From the NCBI RefSeq assembly GCF_016908325.1, contig NZ_JAFBDR010000004.1:1-64000 (forward strand): 64,000 nt of DNA, read 5' to 3'. The notes beneath the pieces are model-generated. The model was not told the DNA's origin. It was given only the letters and a program-made list of their open reading frames with translations, and ran no database searches. How positions within the stretch are numbered: the first letter of the stretch is position 1; each line of letters starts with the position of its first letter. This DNA comes from Aquibacillus albus. GTDB taxonomy: Bacteria > Bacillota > Bacilli > Bacillales > Amphibacillaceae. Below are positions 1-8,397 of the stretch, piece by piece. The position numbers were made by a program, and so were the translations under genes.

Positions 1-62
1 AGATGAACTTTTTAAAAAGCGATTTTAAGAGTTTTAGTTAAGGTCGGTCTTTTTTACTTAAA

Positions 63-106
63 AATGGTGGTTGACTTATTTACCATTATACGCTGTCACC
101 ACCCGA
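63..106 (-). terminator. Probable terminator of speE
   Basis: Just beyond the speE stop codon, arms GGTGGTTGAC (66-75) and GTCACCACC (95-103) can pair. Read on the minus strand the hairpin is followed by ATTTTTAAG. The loop is long, so this is a moderate call. Confidence 0.5.
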
Positions 107-118
107 ATTTTGTCAAAT

Positions 119-946
119 TTAGTCTGTTAGGTCTTTTACGAATTTCGGTAGTGCGAAGGCTGCGTGGTGAAGTTCTTTTGTATAATATTTGGTTTCGATG
201 TCTGTAAAACGTTCTTCTTTTACTTTCAATGGATCGTGTATTTTACTTCCCATCGTGAATGTCCATAATCCACTTGGGTAGGTTGGGATATTCGCGGTAT
301 ATAATCTTGTCACAGGAAAAATTTCTTTGACATCATGATACACCTGACGAATTAAATCTGCTTTAAACCACGGATTGTCCGTTTGCGCAACAAATATCCC
401 ATCATCCTTTAGCGCCTTCGAAATTCCTGCATAAAAGCCTTTTGAAAACAGGTTAACAGCTGGTCCTACAGGTTCCGTTGAATCTACCATGATAACATCA
501 TAATCTTTTTCACTATTGGCAATGTGCATAAAACCGTCATCGACTTTTACTTCTACCCTAGGATTGTCCAAATCACCTGCAATTTCTGGTAAGTATTGTT
601 TCGAATACTCAATGACCTTTCCGTCAATCTCCACAAGTGTCGCTTTTTCAACAGACTTATGCTTCAACACTTCACGAATAACTCCACCATCACCACCGCC
701 AACGACTAGTACGTGCTTCGGATTTGGATGAGTAAATAGCGGAACATGTGCAACCATTTCGTGATAGACAAACTCATCCTTCTGGGTTGTCATTACCATG
801 CCATCTAGTACAAGCATGTTGCCCCACTCTTCTGTTTCAATCATATCCAGCTGCTGGAATGCTGTTTTTTCCGTGTGTAATGTCTGTTTCGTTTTTGCTG
901 TAATTCCAAAGTCCTTCGTTTGCTTTTCCGTAAACCATAAATCCAT
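119..946 (-). CDS. speE: Spermidine synthase (polyamine aminopropyltransferase)
   Basis: Transfers the aminopropyl group of decarboxylated SAM to putrescine to make spermidine in the cytosol. The 275-residue length is normal for the bacterial family. The glycine-rich nucleotide-binding motif [14 protein letters not shown] lies near residues 83-96 and the acidic motif DSTEPVGPA near 155-163, where the catalytic Asp of the family sits. The start has a clear Shine-Dalgarno AAAGGAG. In B. subtilis speE is next to pbpG (ywhE) and ywhD, and the same neighbours are seen here, with pbpG divergent. A speB gene (agmatinase), its usual downstream partner, could lie beyond the left edge of the window. 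Confidence 0.96.
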   Translation of the reverse strand: MDLWFTEKQTKDFGITAKTKQTLHTEKTAFQQLDMIETEEWGNMLVLDGMVMTTQKDEFVYHEMVAHVPLFTHPNPKHVLVVGGGDGGVIREVLKHKSVEKATLVEIDGKVIEYSKQYLPEIAGDLDNPRVEVKVDDGFMHIANSEKDYDVIMVDSTEPVGPAVNLFSKGFYAGISKALKDDGIFVAQTDNPWFKADLIRQVYHDVKEIFPVTRLYTANIPTYPSGLWTFTMGSKIHDPLKVKEERFTDIETKYYTKELHHAAFALPKFVKDLTD

Positions 947-974
947 TAAAAAAACTCCTTTATTTCAAAATATC

Positions 975-1001
975 GGGACAGAGGGACAGGTTCACTGTCC
1001 C
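975..1001. repeat. GGGACAG hairpin repeat
   Basis: GGGACAG occurs twice, followed by GTTCA and CTGTCCC, giving a perfect 7-bp stem (983-989 with 995-1001). It sits between divergent speE and pbpG. It resembles short REP-like palindromes scattered in Firmicutes genomes and is built like the GGGGTCTGACCCC palindromes elsewhere in this window. No transposase is nearby. Confidence 0.5.
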
Positions 1002-1199
1002 AAAATTCCAATTACTACTCTATTTACCAATTTTTTTATATCCAAACAAGGAAATTATAGAGAATTCCCTCAAAAAATCAAGCATTAATTTTTTAAGTTT
1101 CAAAAAATCATATAACTATCTTCCGCTACAATGTTTATTTCCCTGGTTATTTTGCCATAATGTTAAAAACATTATCCTGAAAAATTTAGGAGACTTCAC

Positions 1200-3281
1200 A
1201 TGTTCCGATCGGTTAAAAAAATGCTAGCGAAAATTAAAAATCGTCAGCTCCGTTGGTTACTAATTAGTTTTTGTTTCATTGCCATTTCGATGGTAATTTT
1301 TGTCGTGGCATTGTTTACCTATACATATAGTCTTGGGCCTCCAGCCTTAACAAACAACCAAAATACGGTTTACTATAGTCAGAATGGAAAAGTGATTGGG
1401 GAAGAGCACGGGTTAGAGAATCGATATTGGGTCGGATTAGATCATATCGATGAAGACTTGATTCAAGCAACCTTAACGACAGAGGATCGAAATTTTTACA
1501 ATCATCCTGGATTTGATTTCAAACGAATTTTAGGTGCTGCGATACAGGATATCCGCAGTCTGTCGATGGAACAAGGAGCAAGTACGATTACCCAGCAATA
1601 TGCAAGAAACCTATATTTAACCCATGATAAAACATGGAAAAGAAAAATAAAGGAAGCTTTTTATACGATACGCCTGGAAATGTTCTATAGCAAGGATGAA
1701 ATTTTAGAAGGATACTTAAACACGATTTATTATGGACACGGCGCTTATGGTGTGGAAGCTGCAAGTCGTTATTTTTTTGATAAATCAGCAAATGATTTAA
1801 GCATCGCAGAAGCAGCTATGCTCGCAGCAATCCCAAAGGGGCCCTCTTATTATTCTCCTTTTAATCATGCAGAAAATGCAGAGCGTCGAAAAAATCAAAT
1901 TGTAGCAAACCTCGCCAAACAACATGTTATTTCTGAGGCGGAAGCAGATGCTGCGATGCAGGAAGCGTTATCTTTTACAGAACCAAATGAACAATCAAAG
2001 AAGGCAATTGCCCCGTATTTTCAGGATGAGGTACTTCGGGAATTACAACACGTATTAAATAAAACAAAGGAAGAAATCCGTTCTGGCGGATATCAGGTAT
2101 ATACAACTTTACACATTGATAAACAATTGACCTTAGAAAAAACAGTCGAGAAGACGATTTCCTCTGACACGGAGTTGCAAGTGGGTGCCCTTGCTGTTAA
2201 CCACCAGACAGGGGCGATTCTCTCCATGGTTGGCGGGAAGGATTATAACGAAAGTCCATTTAACCGTGCTGTTCAGGCAAAAAGGATGCCAGGTTCTACC
2301 TTCAAGCCATTTTTGTATTATGCTGCGCTTGAAAATGGCTACACGCCTACGACAACGTTGATGAGTAAACCAACGGACTTTGAGCTTGCGAACGGCACGG
2401 TTTATCAGCCGAGCAATTATAATGGCTATTATGCAGATGAACCCATTACGCTGGCAGAAGCAATCGCGCTATCCGATAACATTTATGCGGTTAAAACGAA
2501 CTTATTTTTAACACCAGAGAGGCTAGTAGAAACAGCAAAGCAATTTGGAATCAAAAGTAATTTACAGCCATATCCTTCCCTTGCCTTAGGTACCGCTTCT
2601 GTTTCCGTGAAAGAAATGACTCGAGGCTATAGCATGATTGCTAACGGTGGAAAAGAAATAGATCCTTATACGATTGAAAAAGTAACCGATGCAGAAGGAA
2701 ATGTTTTGTATGAACGGCCGGAAAAAGAACAAAAAAGCGTATTTGATCCGAGGCAAACGTTTATTTTAACGCATCTCATGACAGGAATGTTTGACGAATC
2801 ACTAAGCAGTTATATGCGTGTTACAGGTGCTGCCATTAGTGATGAGTTAGGCAGACAATACGCCGGAAAGTCCGGTACAACAAAGACAGATAGCTGGATG
2901 ATTGGATTTAGTCCTGAGGTGGTAACGAGTGTTTGGACTGGATACGACAATAATATTCCAATTGAAAAAACAAAAGAACAGCGATACGCGAAGCAAATTT
3001 GGGCTGGTTATATGGAAAAAATTCATGAGGGAAAGCCTTTGCGAACATTTCAAGTTCCTGACGGCGTTGTTGGCGCTTATGTCGATACGGAATCGGGGAA
3101 TTTAGCCACTCCTTATTGTGATAACCATCGCTTGATGTATTTTCTCGAAGGGACAGAGCCAACCTCCTATTGTACAGCACACAAACCAGACGATGCGGAG
3201 AGTGGGTTGGATGATAAGAAGGAGAAGGATAGTGAGGACAAACGTGGTTTCTTTAAACGGCTGTTGGATTTTTTTCGGTAA
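1200..3281 (+). CDS. pbpG: Class A penicillin-binding protein (bifunctional transglycosylase/transpeptidase)
   Basis: Polymerises and crosslinks peptidoglycan at the outer face of the membrane. The 693 residues hold an N-terminal cytoplasmic stub, one membrane anchor (about residues 19-42), a GT51 transglycosylase domain with the TTEDRNFYNHPGFD motif (about 92-105), and a transpeptidase domain with the triad STFK (PGSTFKPF), SDN (ALSDNIYAVK) and KSGT (GKSGTTKT). A lysine/glutamate-rich tail ends the protein. Length and gene context (between speE and ywhD) match B. subtilis PbpG/YwhE, PBP2d, which works in spore peptidoglycan synthesis. The start is preceded by TAGGAG. The exact role, vegetative or forespore, is inferred from synteny. 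Confidence 0.93.
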   Translation: MFRSVKKMLAKIKNRQLRWLLISFCFIAISMVIFVVALFTYTYSLGPPALTNNQNTVYYSQNGKVIGEEHGLENRYWVGLDHIDEDLIQATLTTEDRNFYNHPGFDFKRILGAAIQDIRSLSMEQGASTITQQYARNLYLTHDKTWKRKIKEAFYTIRLEMFYSKDEILEGYLNTIYYGHGAYGVEAASRYFFDKSANDLSIAEAAMLAAIPKGPSYYSPFNHAENAERRKNQIVANLAKQHVISEAEADAAMQEALSFTEPNEQSKKAIAPYFQDEVLRELQHVLNKTKEEIRSGGYQVYTTLHIDKQLTLEKTVEKTISSDTELQVGALAVNHQTGAILSMVGGKDYNESPFNRAVQAKRMPGSTFKPFLYYAALENGYTPTTTLMSKPTDFELANGTVYQPSNYNGYYADEPITLAEAIALSDNIYAVKTNLFLTPERLVETAKQFGIKSNLQPYPSLALGTASVSVKEMTRGYSMIANGGKEIDPYTIEKVTDAEGNVLYERPEKEQKSVFDPRQTFILTHLMTGMFDESLSSYMRVTGAAISDELGRQYAGKSGTTKTDSWMIGFSPEVVTSVWTGYDNNIPIEKTKEQRYAKQIWAGYMEKIHEGKPLRTFQVPDGVVGAYVDTESGNLATPYCDNHRLMYFLEGTEPTSYCTAHKPDDAESGLDDKKEKDSEDKRGFFKRLLDFFR

Positions 3282-3310
3282 GGGGTAGTAGATTTTTTTG
3301 CGATCCCTTT

Positions 3311-3375
3311 TGAGCGGACATCGAAATCGTTATGAAATGCTTATTTTCTGACCATGATAACGGAATGTCCGCTCA
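3311..3375. repeat. Long hairpin repeat, GCGGA-n-CGTTAT family
   Basis: TGAGCGGACAT (3311-3321) is the perfect complement of ATGTCCGCTCA (3365-3375). Inside, CGTTAT (3328-3333) pairs with ATAACG (3357-3362). No T-run follows, so it is not a classic terminator. The half-arm GCGGA-n9-CGTTAT recurs with different inner bases at 42391-42410. Confidence 0.6.
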
Positions 3376-3420
3376 GCTCAGAATCATCGTATTTTTTGCA
3401 TACCACAGCTCTAAAAGAAA

Positions 3421-3452
3421 AAGGCCGGATCCAAATGATCCGACCTTTTTCT
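3421..3452 (+). terminator. Rho-independent terminator of pbpG
   Basis: AAGGCCGGATC pairs with GATCCGACCTT (one G-U pair) over a short loop, followed by a T-run. The A-rich left flank means it may also serve ywhD on the other strand. Confidence 0.8.
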
Positions 3453-3559
3453 TTGTCCTAGTAACATGAGTAAACCATGTGATACTGATACATATTTTAC
3501 AAATTCCCGCATGAAACCACAAGCGCTTTTATTGAATTTTATCGATGTTCACAAATTGT

Positions 3560-4084
3560 TCATTTTTTAGGTAATGCTGTTGTTAATTGTTCGGATGAAT
3601 TTTCCCACATTTCTTCACTAAATTCTCTTAGAAAATCTCCAAGTAATTGCTTTGACTTTTCATCCATATCCTCGACGATCACGTGCCCCTTTAATGATTT
3701 ATCCAAGCGGTTTACGTGCTCCGGCATTGATTTATACGCTCGTTTTATCGAACGGTCCACTCTGATTTCACAGCCTGTTACCCCGTGGTAATAAGGTCCT
3801 TTTTCACTACGATGGACGGTTACCCAAACAATCCAGTATAATTTTCCGTTCGGTACTGCGTCCCTATCCGGTAAAAATTTGACCCGGCGCTCAACATCAC
3901 TGCGCGCGTGCATGGCCGCCATATCGACGTAAGCTTTATCTTCATTCGGATCAACAATCACCGGAGAAACATTTTCTAATGATATAGACCCTATACCATA
4001 ACCACCGTGACCATCCGTAGAGTCATCCTTTAAAATTGTAAATGAATTGCCTTTCTTCTTTTTAGAAGATTCTTCGCCACTCAT
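3560..4084 (-). CDS. ywhD: YwhD family protein, function unknown
   Basis: A soluble protein of 174 residues recognised by similarity to YwhD of Bacillus and by its position next to pbpG and ywhB. It has no signal peptide or membrane segment. The N-terminus carries a lysine cluster (residues 8-12). The start is supported by AAAGGAGG eight bases upstream. No catalytic motif can be named. It is a single gene transcribed toward pbpG. Confidence 0.85.
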   Translation of the reverse strand: MSGEESSKKKKGNSFTILKDDSTDGHGGYGIGSISLENVSPVIVDPNEDKAYVDMAAMHARSDVERRVKFLPDRDAVPNGKLYWIVWVTVHRSEKGPYYHGVTGCEIRVDRSIKRAYKSMPEHVNRLDKSLKGHVIVEDMDEKSKQLLGDFLREFSEEMWENSSEQLTTALPKK

Positions 4085-4328
4085 ATGTTATACCTCCTTT
4101 ATACTATAAGTACGAAAACATGATTTGTACTATCTACAGGATATTCGTTTCTACTTTTCCTTATACTACTATTGTAGCAAATCAAAAATCCCTTTTCATC
4201 TTATTGAATCAGGCAGGATTTTCCCTATTTTTCGAGAATTATTATATAGTTATCATGTTCAAAAAATCACCAATACCGACTTTTTGAACACGTACCATTC
4301 GTGTTAATTATCGAGAGGAGGGCTTGTC

Positions 4329-4511
4329 ATGCCTTACGTAACAGTAGAAATGTTAGAAGGTCGTACCGATGATCAAAAGAAAGCATTAATTGAAAAAGTA
4401 ACCGATGCAGTAGTAGATACCACTGGTGCATCTAGAGAAAAAGTTGTAGTTTTTGTAGAGGAAATCAACAAAAATCATTACGGTGTTGGTGGCAAACGAC
4501 TGATTGATTAA
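4329..4511 (+). CDS. ywhB: 4-oxalocrotonate tautomerase family protein
   Basis: A 60-residue member of the tautomerase superfamily, equivalent to B. subtilis YwhB. After removal of Met1 the amino-terminal Pro (MPYVTVEMLEGR) is the catalytic base of the family, and Arg residues for substrate binding are near positions 12 and 36. These enzymes assemble as hexamers of small subunits and interconvert enol and keto acids. The physiological substrate is unknown. The start follows GAGAGGAGGG. Confidence 0.92.
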   Translation: MPYVTVEMLEGRTDDQKKALIEKVTDAVVDTTGASREKVVVFVEEINKNHYGVGGKRLID

Positions 4512-4523
4512 TCGTGTAAAGCA

Positions 4524-4558
4524 AAAAAGTGTCGCACATAAGGATGCGGCACTTTTTA
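4524..4558 (+). terminator. Terminator of ywhB
   Basis: AAAGTGTCGCA pairs with TGCGGCACTTT, followed by TTT. Confidence 0.8.
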
Positions 4559-4743
4559 GATAGAAACAATTTTACCATTTGATTATTAGAAATAGAACGA
4601 TTGGAAAATAATAGACTTAAGGTAAATATGCGGGGAAACGACTAGAAAATGCATAACAATAGAGGTTGTTCAAAGAGGTATTTAAAAATTTTGGGAAGGC
4701 ATAAAGAAAAATCCCGAACAACATTGTAGTCCTTAGGAACTCC

Positions 4744-5265
4744 CTACGCCATTCCCATCGTCTTCTTTATTCTTTGGGTATCTATTCTGTTACTCCAGCT
4801 TTCTTCTTTTAAAATTTCAATTCCAGCTTCATTTTTTGCAATCTCTTTTTTCATTGAACCAGCTTCTTCCGCATTTTGAAGCTTTATTTCACTTACTTCT
4901 GCTTGGAGCGATTCTTGTCCAGTCCTTAAAGACCGTAAAATCAATCCATGCTCTTCTAACGTTTGACTGTGTTCATTTAATTGGCTGGTGTGTTCATTTA
5001 GAATTCTACCGTGTTCATTTAATTGCTCCGTATGCTCATTTAGAATTCTACCGTGTTCATTTAATTGCTCCGTATGCACATTCAAAATTCTACTGTGTTC
5101 ATTTAATAGCTCGGTGTGTTCATTTAAAATTCTGCTGTGTTCATTTAATAGCTCGGTGTGCTCGTCTAAAATTTCGCCGTGCTTTTTCTGTGTCTCACTC
5201 ATCGAATCAATTTTAGTATTCATTTCTTGAAGAATGGATAAAATTTTCTCCTCCACGCCATTCAC
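4744..5265 (-). CDS. Histidine-heptad coiled-coil repeat protein
   Basis: A 173-residue protein with a central run of about eleven heptads of the form HxxxLNE (for example HTELLNE, HSRILNE, HTEQLNE), roughly residues 29-108. It is flanked by an N-terminal segment resembling those of other coiled-coil proteins (LSILQEMNTKIDSMSETQ) and a C-terminal helical region ending in SNRIDTQRIKKTMGMA. Leu or Ile recurs at a fixed heptad position, so a long parallel coiled coil is expected. There is no signal peptide or membrane segment. The start has GGAGGTG. Similar Bacillus proteins are annotated only as hypothetical; no function can be assigned. At DNA level the heptads are near-identical 42-bp units, so copy number may vary between strains. 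Confidence 0.75.
   Translation of the reverse strand: MNGVEEKILSILQEMNTKIDSMSETQKKHGEILDEHTELLNEHSRILNEHTELLNEHSRILNVHTEQLNEHGRILNEHTEQLNEHGRILNEHTSQLNEHSQTLEEHGLILRSLRTGQESLQAEVSEIKLQNAEEAGSMKKEIAKNEAGIEILKEESWSNRIDTQRIKKTMGMA
4970..5175 (-). repeat. 42-bp tandem repeats inside the coiled-coil gene
   Basis: About five near-identical units of 42 bp (two heptads each) follow one another with no spacers. They contain TGTTCATTTA on the plus strand every 21 bp. Boundaries are approximate. Confidence 0.7.
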
Positions 5266-5353
5266 CTCCTTTCACTCTTTTATTATACATCGACCATAAT
5301 TTTTCGTCTATTTATTTTACGGCAGAATACCATACGATAAAATTAGCCCCATA

Positions 5354-5392
5354 AGAAAAAGCCTCAACAAGTATTTTCTACTCATCAAGGCT
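5354..5392 (-). terminator. Terminator of the ywfO-ywgA unit
   Basis: On the minus strand GCCTTGATGAG pairs with CTTGTTGAGGC and is followed by TTTTTC. Confidence 0.75.
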
Positions 5393-5401
5393 ACCACTCT
5401 A

Positions 5402-5902
5402 TCAGTGCTTTTCTGTTAAACAACCAATAAAATCCCAGGCATCCACTAATTCCTGATCTGTGAAATTTTGCTTCTTTTTTACTGTACGTACTTTTTCCTC
5501 TACTTCCACTTTGGACAAGTTATCAAAATAGAGCATCGTAGAAACTAATTCTAGAAACCTTGAGCTTTTTTCTTTCATGACTGCAATTCTTTCTTCCATT
5601 GCTGGTAGTTCAACAGGAGAATGGTCTAAAAATTCCTCACCTTGACTCGTCACTTGATAGCGATATTGATAATAATTACTTTTATCTTCTTTTACTTCAG
5701 AAATAAAGCCTAAATTACACAATTCCTCTATTCGTAGTGTCAGCTCCTCTGAATACGGTCCGTAAAAATGGAACTCATACTTCTCCTCAAATGGTATCCC
5801 ACATTTTTTTAAAATATAAATCATTTTTTGCAGCTTTTTACGTCCAACTACTTCGTTGGAATCCAAAAAGAACTTCATCAATCTAGCATGATTTGCTAAC
5901 AC
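5402..5902 (-). CDS. ywgA: YwgA family protein
   Basis: A soluble protein of 166 residues with the conserved N-terminal block GRKKLQKMIYILKK and the HFYGPYSEELTLRIEEL motif typical of the YwgA family. The fold may be winged-helix-like, but that is inference. A GTG start at 5902 is chosen because AAGGGGATG lies six bases upstream, while the ATG three codons earlier overlaps that ribosome-binding site. It lies about 50 bp after ywfO on the same strand, as in Bacillus, and is probably co-transcribed with it. The biochemical role is unknown. Confidence 0.85.
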   Translation of the reverse strand: MLANHARLMKFFLDSNEVVGRKKLQKMIYILKKCGIPFEEKYEFHFYGPYSEELTLRIEELCNLGFISEVKEDKSNYYQYRYQVTSQGEEFLDHSPVELPAMEERIAVMKEKSSRFLELVSTMLYFDNLSKVEVEEKVRTVKKKQNFTDQELVDAWDFIGCLTEKH

Positions 5903-5959
5903 AAATAACATCCCCTTATCTTCGAAAAAATTGCCTATTGTCCGTGTTTCTCACCTGTA

Positions 5960-7252
5960 TTAAGCAAATAATATCTCTATAATTTTGTTTTTCGTTTCAC
6001 CGTCAGGCAATGCTTCAATAAAATCGATTGGAAAATAAAGCTTATGATCCGTCCGCTTCTTCCCGGAAATTGCCTCTACAATATCGGATTGTCTTGATAA
6101 TTCTTTCACTTCATTAGTCGGCATTAACAAATGAATCGGTAGCCGTTCCTCTTCTTCTCCTGGACGGTAAAAGTCATAAGGTAAGTCAGACGAAGAATCA
6201 ACAACAAGATAATATTCTGGGTCTATACCAGCTTCTTTAAAAAGGCTGTATAACTCCATCCATTCCTTCATTTGTAAATTAGAATTAAACTCTATGTATT
6301 TAAATAAATGACGATTCATAAACCTTGCACATAAGTCGCTCAATATCTCATCTTGTTCATCTGCCCACATTTGAAAATAATACAAAACAACTGCTTCATC
6401 CAATTTTAAATAATCCTTTAGCTGCACATCACCTTCAAAAAATGACAGAAAATGAGCTGGCTTCAAAGAGAATTGGTAATTATTGTCATACAAATATTTG
6501 GCTCGATGTAAAATTTTTGAAAGAATAACCTCCGCACTGCGAGTAACTGGATGAAAGTAGACTTGCCAGTACATTTGATAACGGCTCATGATGTAATCCT
6601 CAACCGCATGCATCCCCGTTTCTTTAATAACGACTTGATCTTCCATCGGCCGCATTACCCGCAGAATCCGTTCCATATCAAAATGCCCGTAGCTGACTCC
6701 AGTAAAATAAGCGTCTCGTTGTAAATAATCCATCCGGTCCGCATCAATCTGACTAGAGATTAAACTAACGACAAGCTTGTCTTCATACGTTTTATTAATG
6801 ACATCTGCTACTTTTTGTGGGAAATCCTTACTGACACGCGAAAGTATTTGATTGACATGGGTATCGCCTAATACAATTTTCCGAGTGAAATCTTCATGAT
6901 CCAATTTGAACACTTTTTCAAACGAATGCGAAAACGGCCCATGGCCCAAATCATGTAATAGTGCCGCACATAGACAGAGAAGTCTTTCTTCGTTATTCCA
7001 ATTTGGCTTTCTGTCAAAATTATTCAAAATTCGACGGACAATCTCATATACTCCTAGCGAATGATTAAAGCGGCTATGCTCCGCACCATGAAAGGTGACA
7101 TAAGATGTACCTAGCTGTTTAATCCGACGTAAGCGTTGAAATTCCGGGGCTCCAACTAAATCCCAAATCACTTGATCTTTTACATGAACATACCGGTGTA
7201 CGGGATCCTTAAATACTTTTTCTTCACTCAATTGCTCGTCTTTATATGGCAT
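5960..7252 (-). CDS. ywfO: HD-domain phosphohydrolase (dGTPase-like, YwfO)
   Basis: A metal-dependent phosphohydrolase of the HD superfamily. The metal ligands are visible as HSRFNHSLGVYEIVRR (about residues 60-75) and HDLGHGPFSH (about 99-108), followed by SSQIDADRMDYLQRD. The start MPYKDEQ at 7252 is preferred because GAAAGGATC precedes it at proper spacing and gives 430 residues, the usual length. A further-upstream GTG at 7306 lacks a ribosome-binding site. Family members hydrolyse nucleoside triphosphates; the precise substrate here is not shown. It is transcribed with ywgA and diverges from lipL. Confidence 0.9.
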   Translation of the reverse strand: MPYKDEQLSEEKVFKDPVHRYVHVKDQVIWDLVGAPEFQRLRRIKQLGTSYVTFHGAEHSRFNHSLGVYEIVRRILNNFDRKPNWNNEERLLCLCAALLHDLGHGPFSHSFEKVFKLDHEDFTRKIVLGDTHVNQILSRVSKDFPQKVADVINKTYEDKLVVSLISSQIDADRMDYLQRDAYFTGVSYGHFDMERILRVMRPMEDQVVIKETGMHAVEDYIMSRYQMYWQVYFHPVTRSAEVILSKILHRAKYLYDNNYQFSLKPAHFLSFFEGDVQLKDYLKLDEAVVLYYFQMWADEQDEILSDLCARFMNRHLFKYIEFNSNLQMKEWMELYSLFKEAGIDPEYYLVVDSSSDLPYDFYRPGEEEERLPIHLLMPTNEVKELSRQSDIVEAISGKKRTDHKLYFPIDFIEALPDGETKNKIIEILFA

Positions 7253-7485
7253 TTTTTGATCCTTTCTTTCGTTCAAAGTGAACCCTTTCTGCTTTATATC
7301 TGCCACTATTATATACTAGATTTATACTAGATAAAAAGGCTTTTCGGTAAAAAGGATAACTCTGCTATAATAGTAAAGGCTTTAATTGTACTGTCGATAA
7401 GGCTCGAAATTTATTTGGAAATTTTTATTAAAAATACTAGACATGTGTGAGCCACTTATATAAATGAAGCAAGGAGCAAAAAACA

Positions 7486-8322
7486 ATGGAAGATTGGAAA
7501 AAATTTTTTAATCATCGCGCCATTCGATATATCAATCATAGTAATCCAAGTTACCTTTCAACGGCAATGGCTTCCTTTGCGATTGATGATGCTATTGCTA
7601 TTTCGGTTGGAAATGAAGCATCCCCTCCTGCAGTGAGGCTCTGGGTCCATGAACAAACGGTTGTTTTAGGAATTCCAGACGTTCGATTACCTTATTTTGA
7701 ATCAGGTGTGCGCTTTCTCCATAACAAGGGCTACGATACAGTTGTGCGTAATTCTGGTGGTCTAGCAGTTGCACTGGATGCTGGTATTTTAAATATGTCC
7801 TTCATCCTACCAGATGTGAAACGTGTTAGTATCCATGATGGCTATCAAGCAATGGTTCACTTCATTCAATATCTGTTTCGCGATGTAACGAATGATATTC
7901 AAGCATTTGAAATAAAAGGTTCTTATTGTCCTGGCGAATATGACCTTAGTATTCGAGGGAAAAAGTTTGCTGGTATTTCACAACGGCGTGTAAAAAACGG
8001 GACAGCGGTACAAATTTATCTTTGTGTTGAAGGAGATGGATCTGTGAGGGCCAAGCTAATCCAATCGTTTTATGAATATGGGTTGCAAGGAGAAAAGGGA
8101 AACTTTGATTATCCTCTCATTGAGCCCGGAACGATGAAATCTTTATCCCAATTAATCGATCAGGAAATCACTGTAGATAGCGTGGTCAGACGAATTGAAC
8201 AATGCTTCAAGGAGTTTGCAGATGAATTGGTGACTACAGATATAAACGATGAAGAATTAGTTGACTTTGAAAAAAGAATGGCGCAAGTAATCGATAGAAA
8301 TAATAAAGCGCTTCGTTTTTGA
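7486..8322 (+). CDS. lipL: Octanoyl-[GcvH]:protein N-octanoyltransferase
   Basis: An amidotransferase that moves octanoyl from GcvH to E2 subunits in the Bacillus route of protein lipoylation. The protein has 278 residues, the normal size for LipL (YwfL). The catalytic Cys is at about residue 148 in GSYCPGEYDLS, followed by the conserved Lys of GKKFAGISQRR. The motif RNSGGLAVALDAG (about 89-101) matches the lipoate/biotin ligase fold. The start has AAGGAGC. It is monocistronic and diverges from ywfO; a palindromic repeat separates its end from the convergent pta. Confidence 0.93.
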   Translation: MEDWKKFFNHRAIRYINHSNPSYLSTAMASFAIDDAIAISVGNEASPPAVRLWVHEQTVVLGIPDVRLPYFESGVRFLHNKGYDTVVRNSGGLAVALDAGILNMSFILPDVKRVSIHDGYQAMVHFIQYLFRDVTNDIQAFEIKGSYCPGEYDLSIRGKKFAGISQRRVKNGTAVQIYLCVEGDGSVRAKLIQSFYEYGLQGEKGNFDYPLIEPGTMKSLSQLIDQEITVDSVVRRIEQCFKEFADELVTTDINDEELVDFEKRMAQVIDRNNKALRF

Positions 8323-8349
8323 TTTACCCTCTATAAACAGACAAAGTAG

Positions 8350-8388
8350 AAGGGGGGGTCAGACCCCTAGGGGTCTGACCCCCCCCTT
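8350..8388. repeat. Double GGGGTCWGACCCC palindrome between lipL and pta
   Basis: GGGGTCAGACCCC (8355-8367) and GGGGTCTGACCCC (8370-8382) are joined by TA. Together they form a nearly perfect palindrome of about 39 bp. It lies between convergent genes and could act as a bidirectional transcription barrier, though there is no T-run. Confidence 0.85.
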
Positions 8389-8397
8389 CCAACTAGT

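Noticed and set aside
4970-5175. CRISPR-like direct repeats
   Set aside because: Units are contiguous with no unique spacers, lie in a coding frame, and no cas gene is near.
4836-5230. Plus-strand ORFs of 126 and 80 codons with His/Cys-rich repeats
   Set aside because: They are the antisense of the tandem-repeat coiled-coil gene; their repeats come only from the 42-bp units and they lack a ribosome-binding site.
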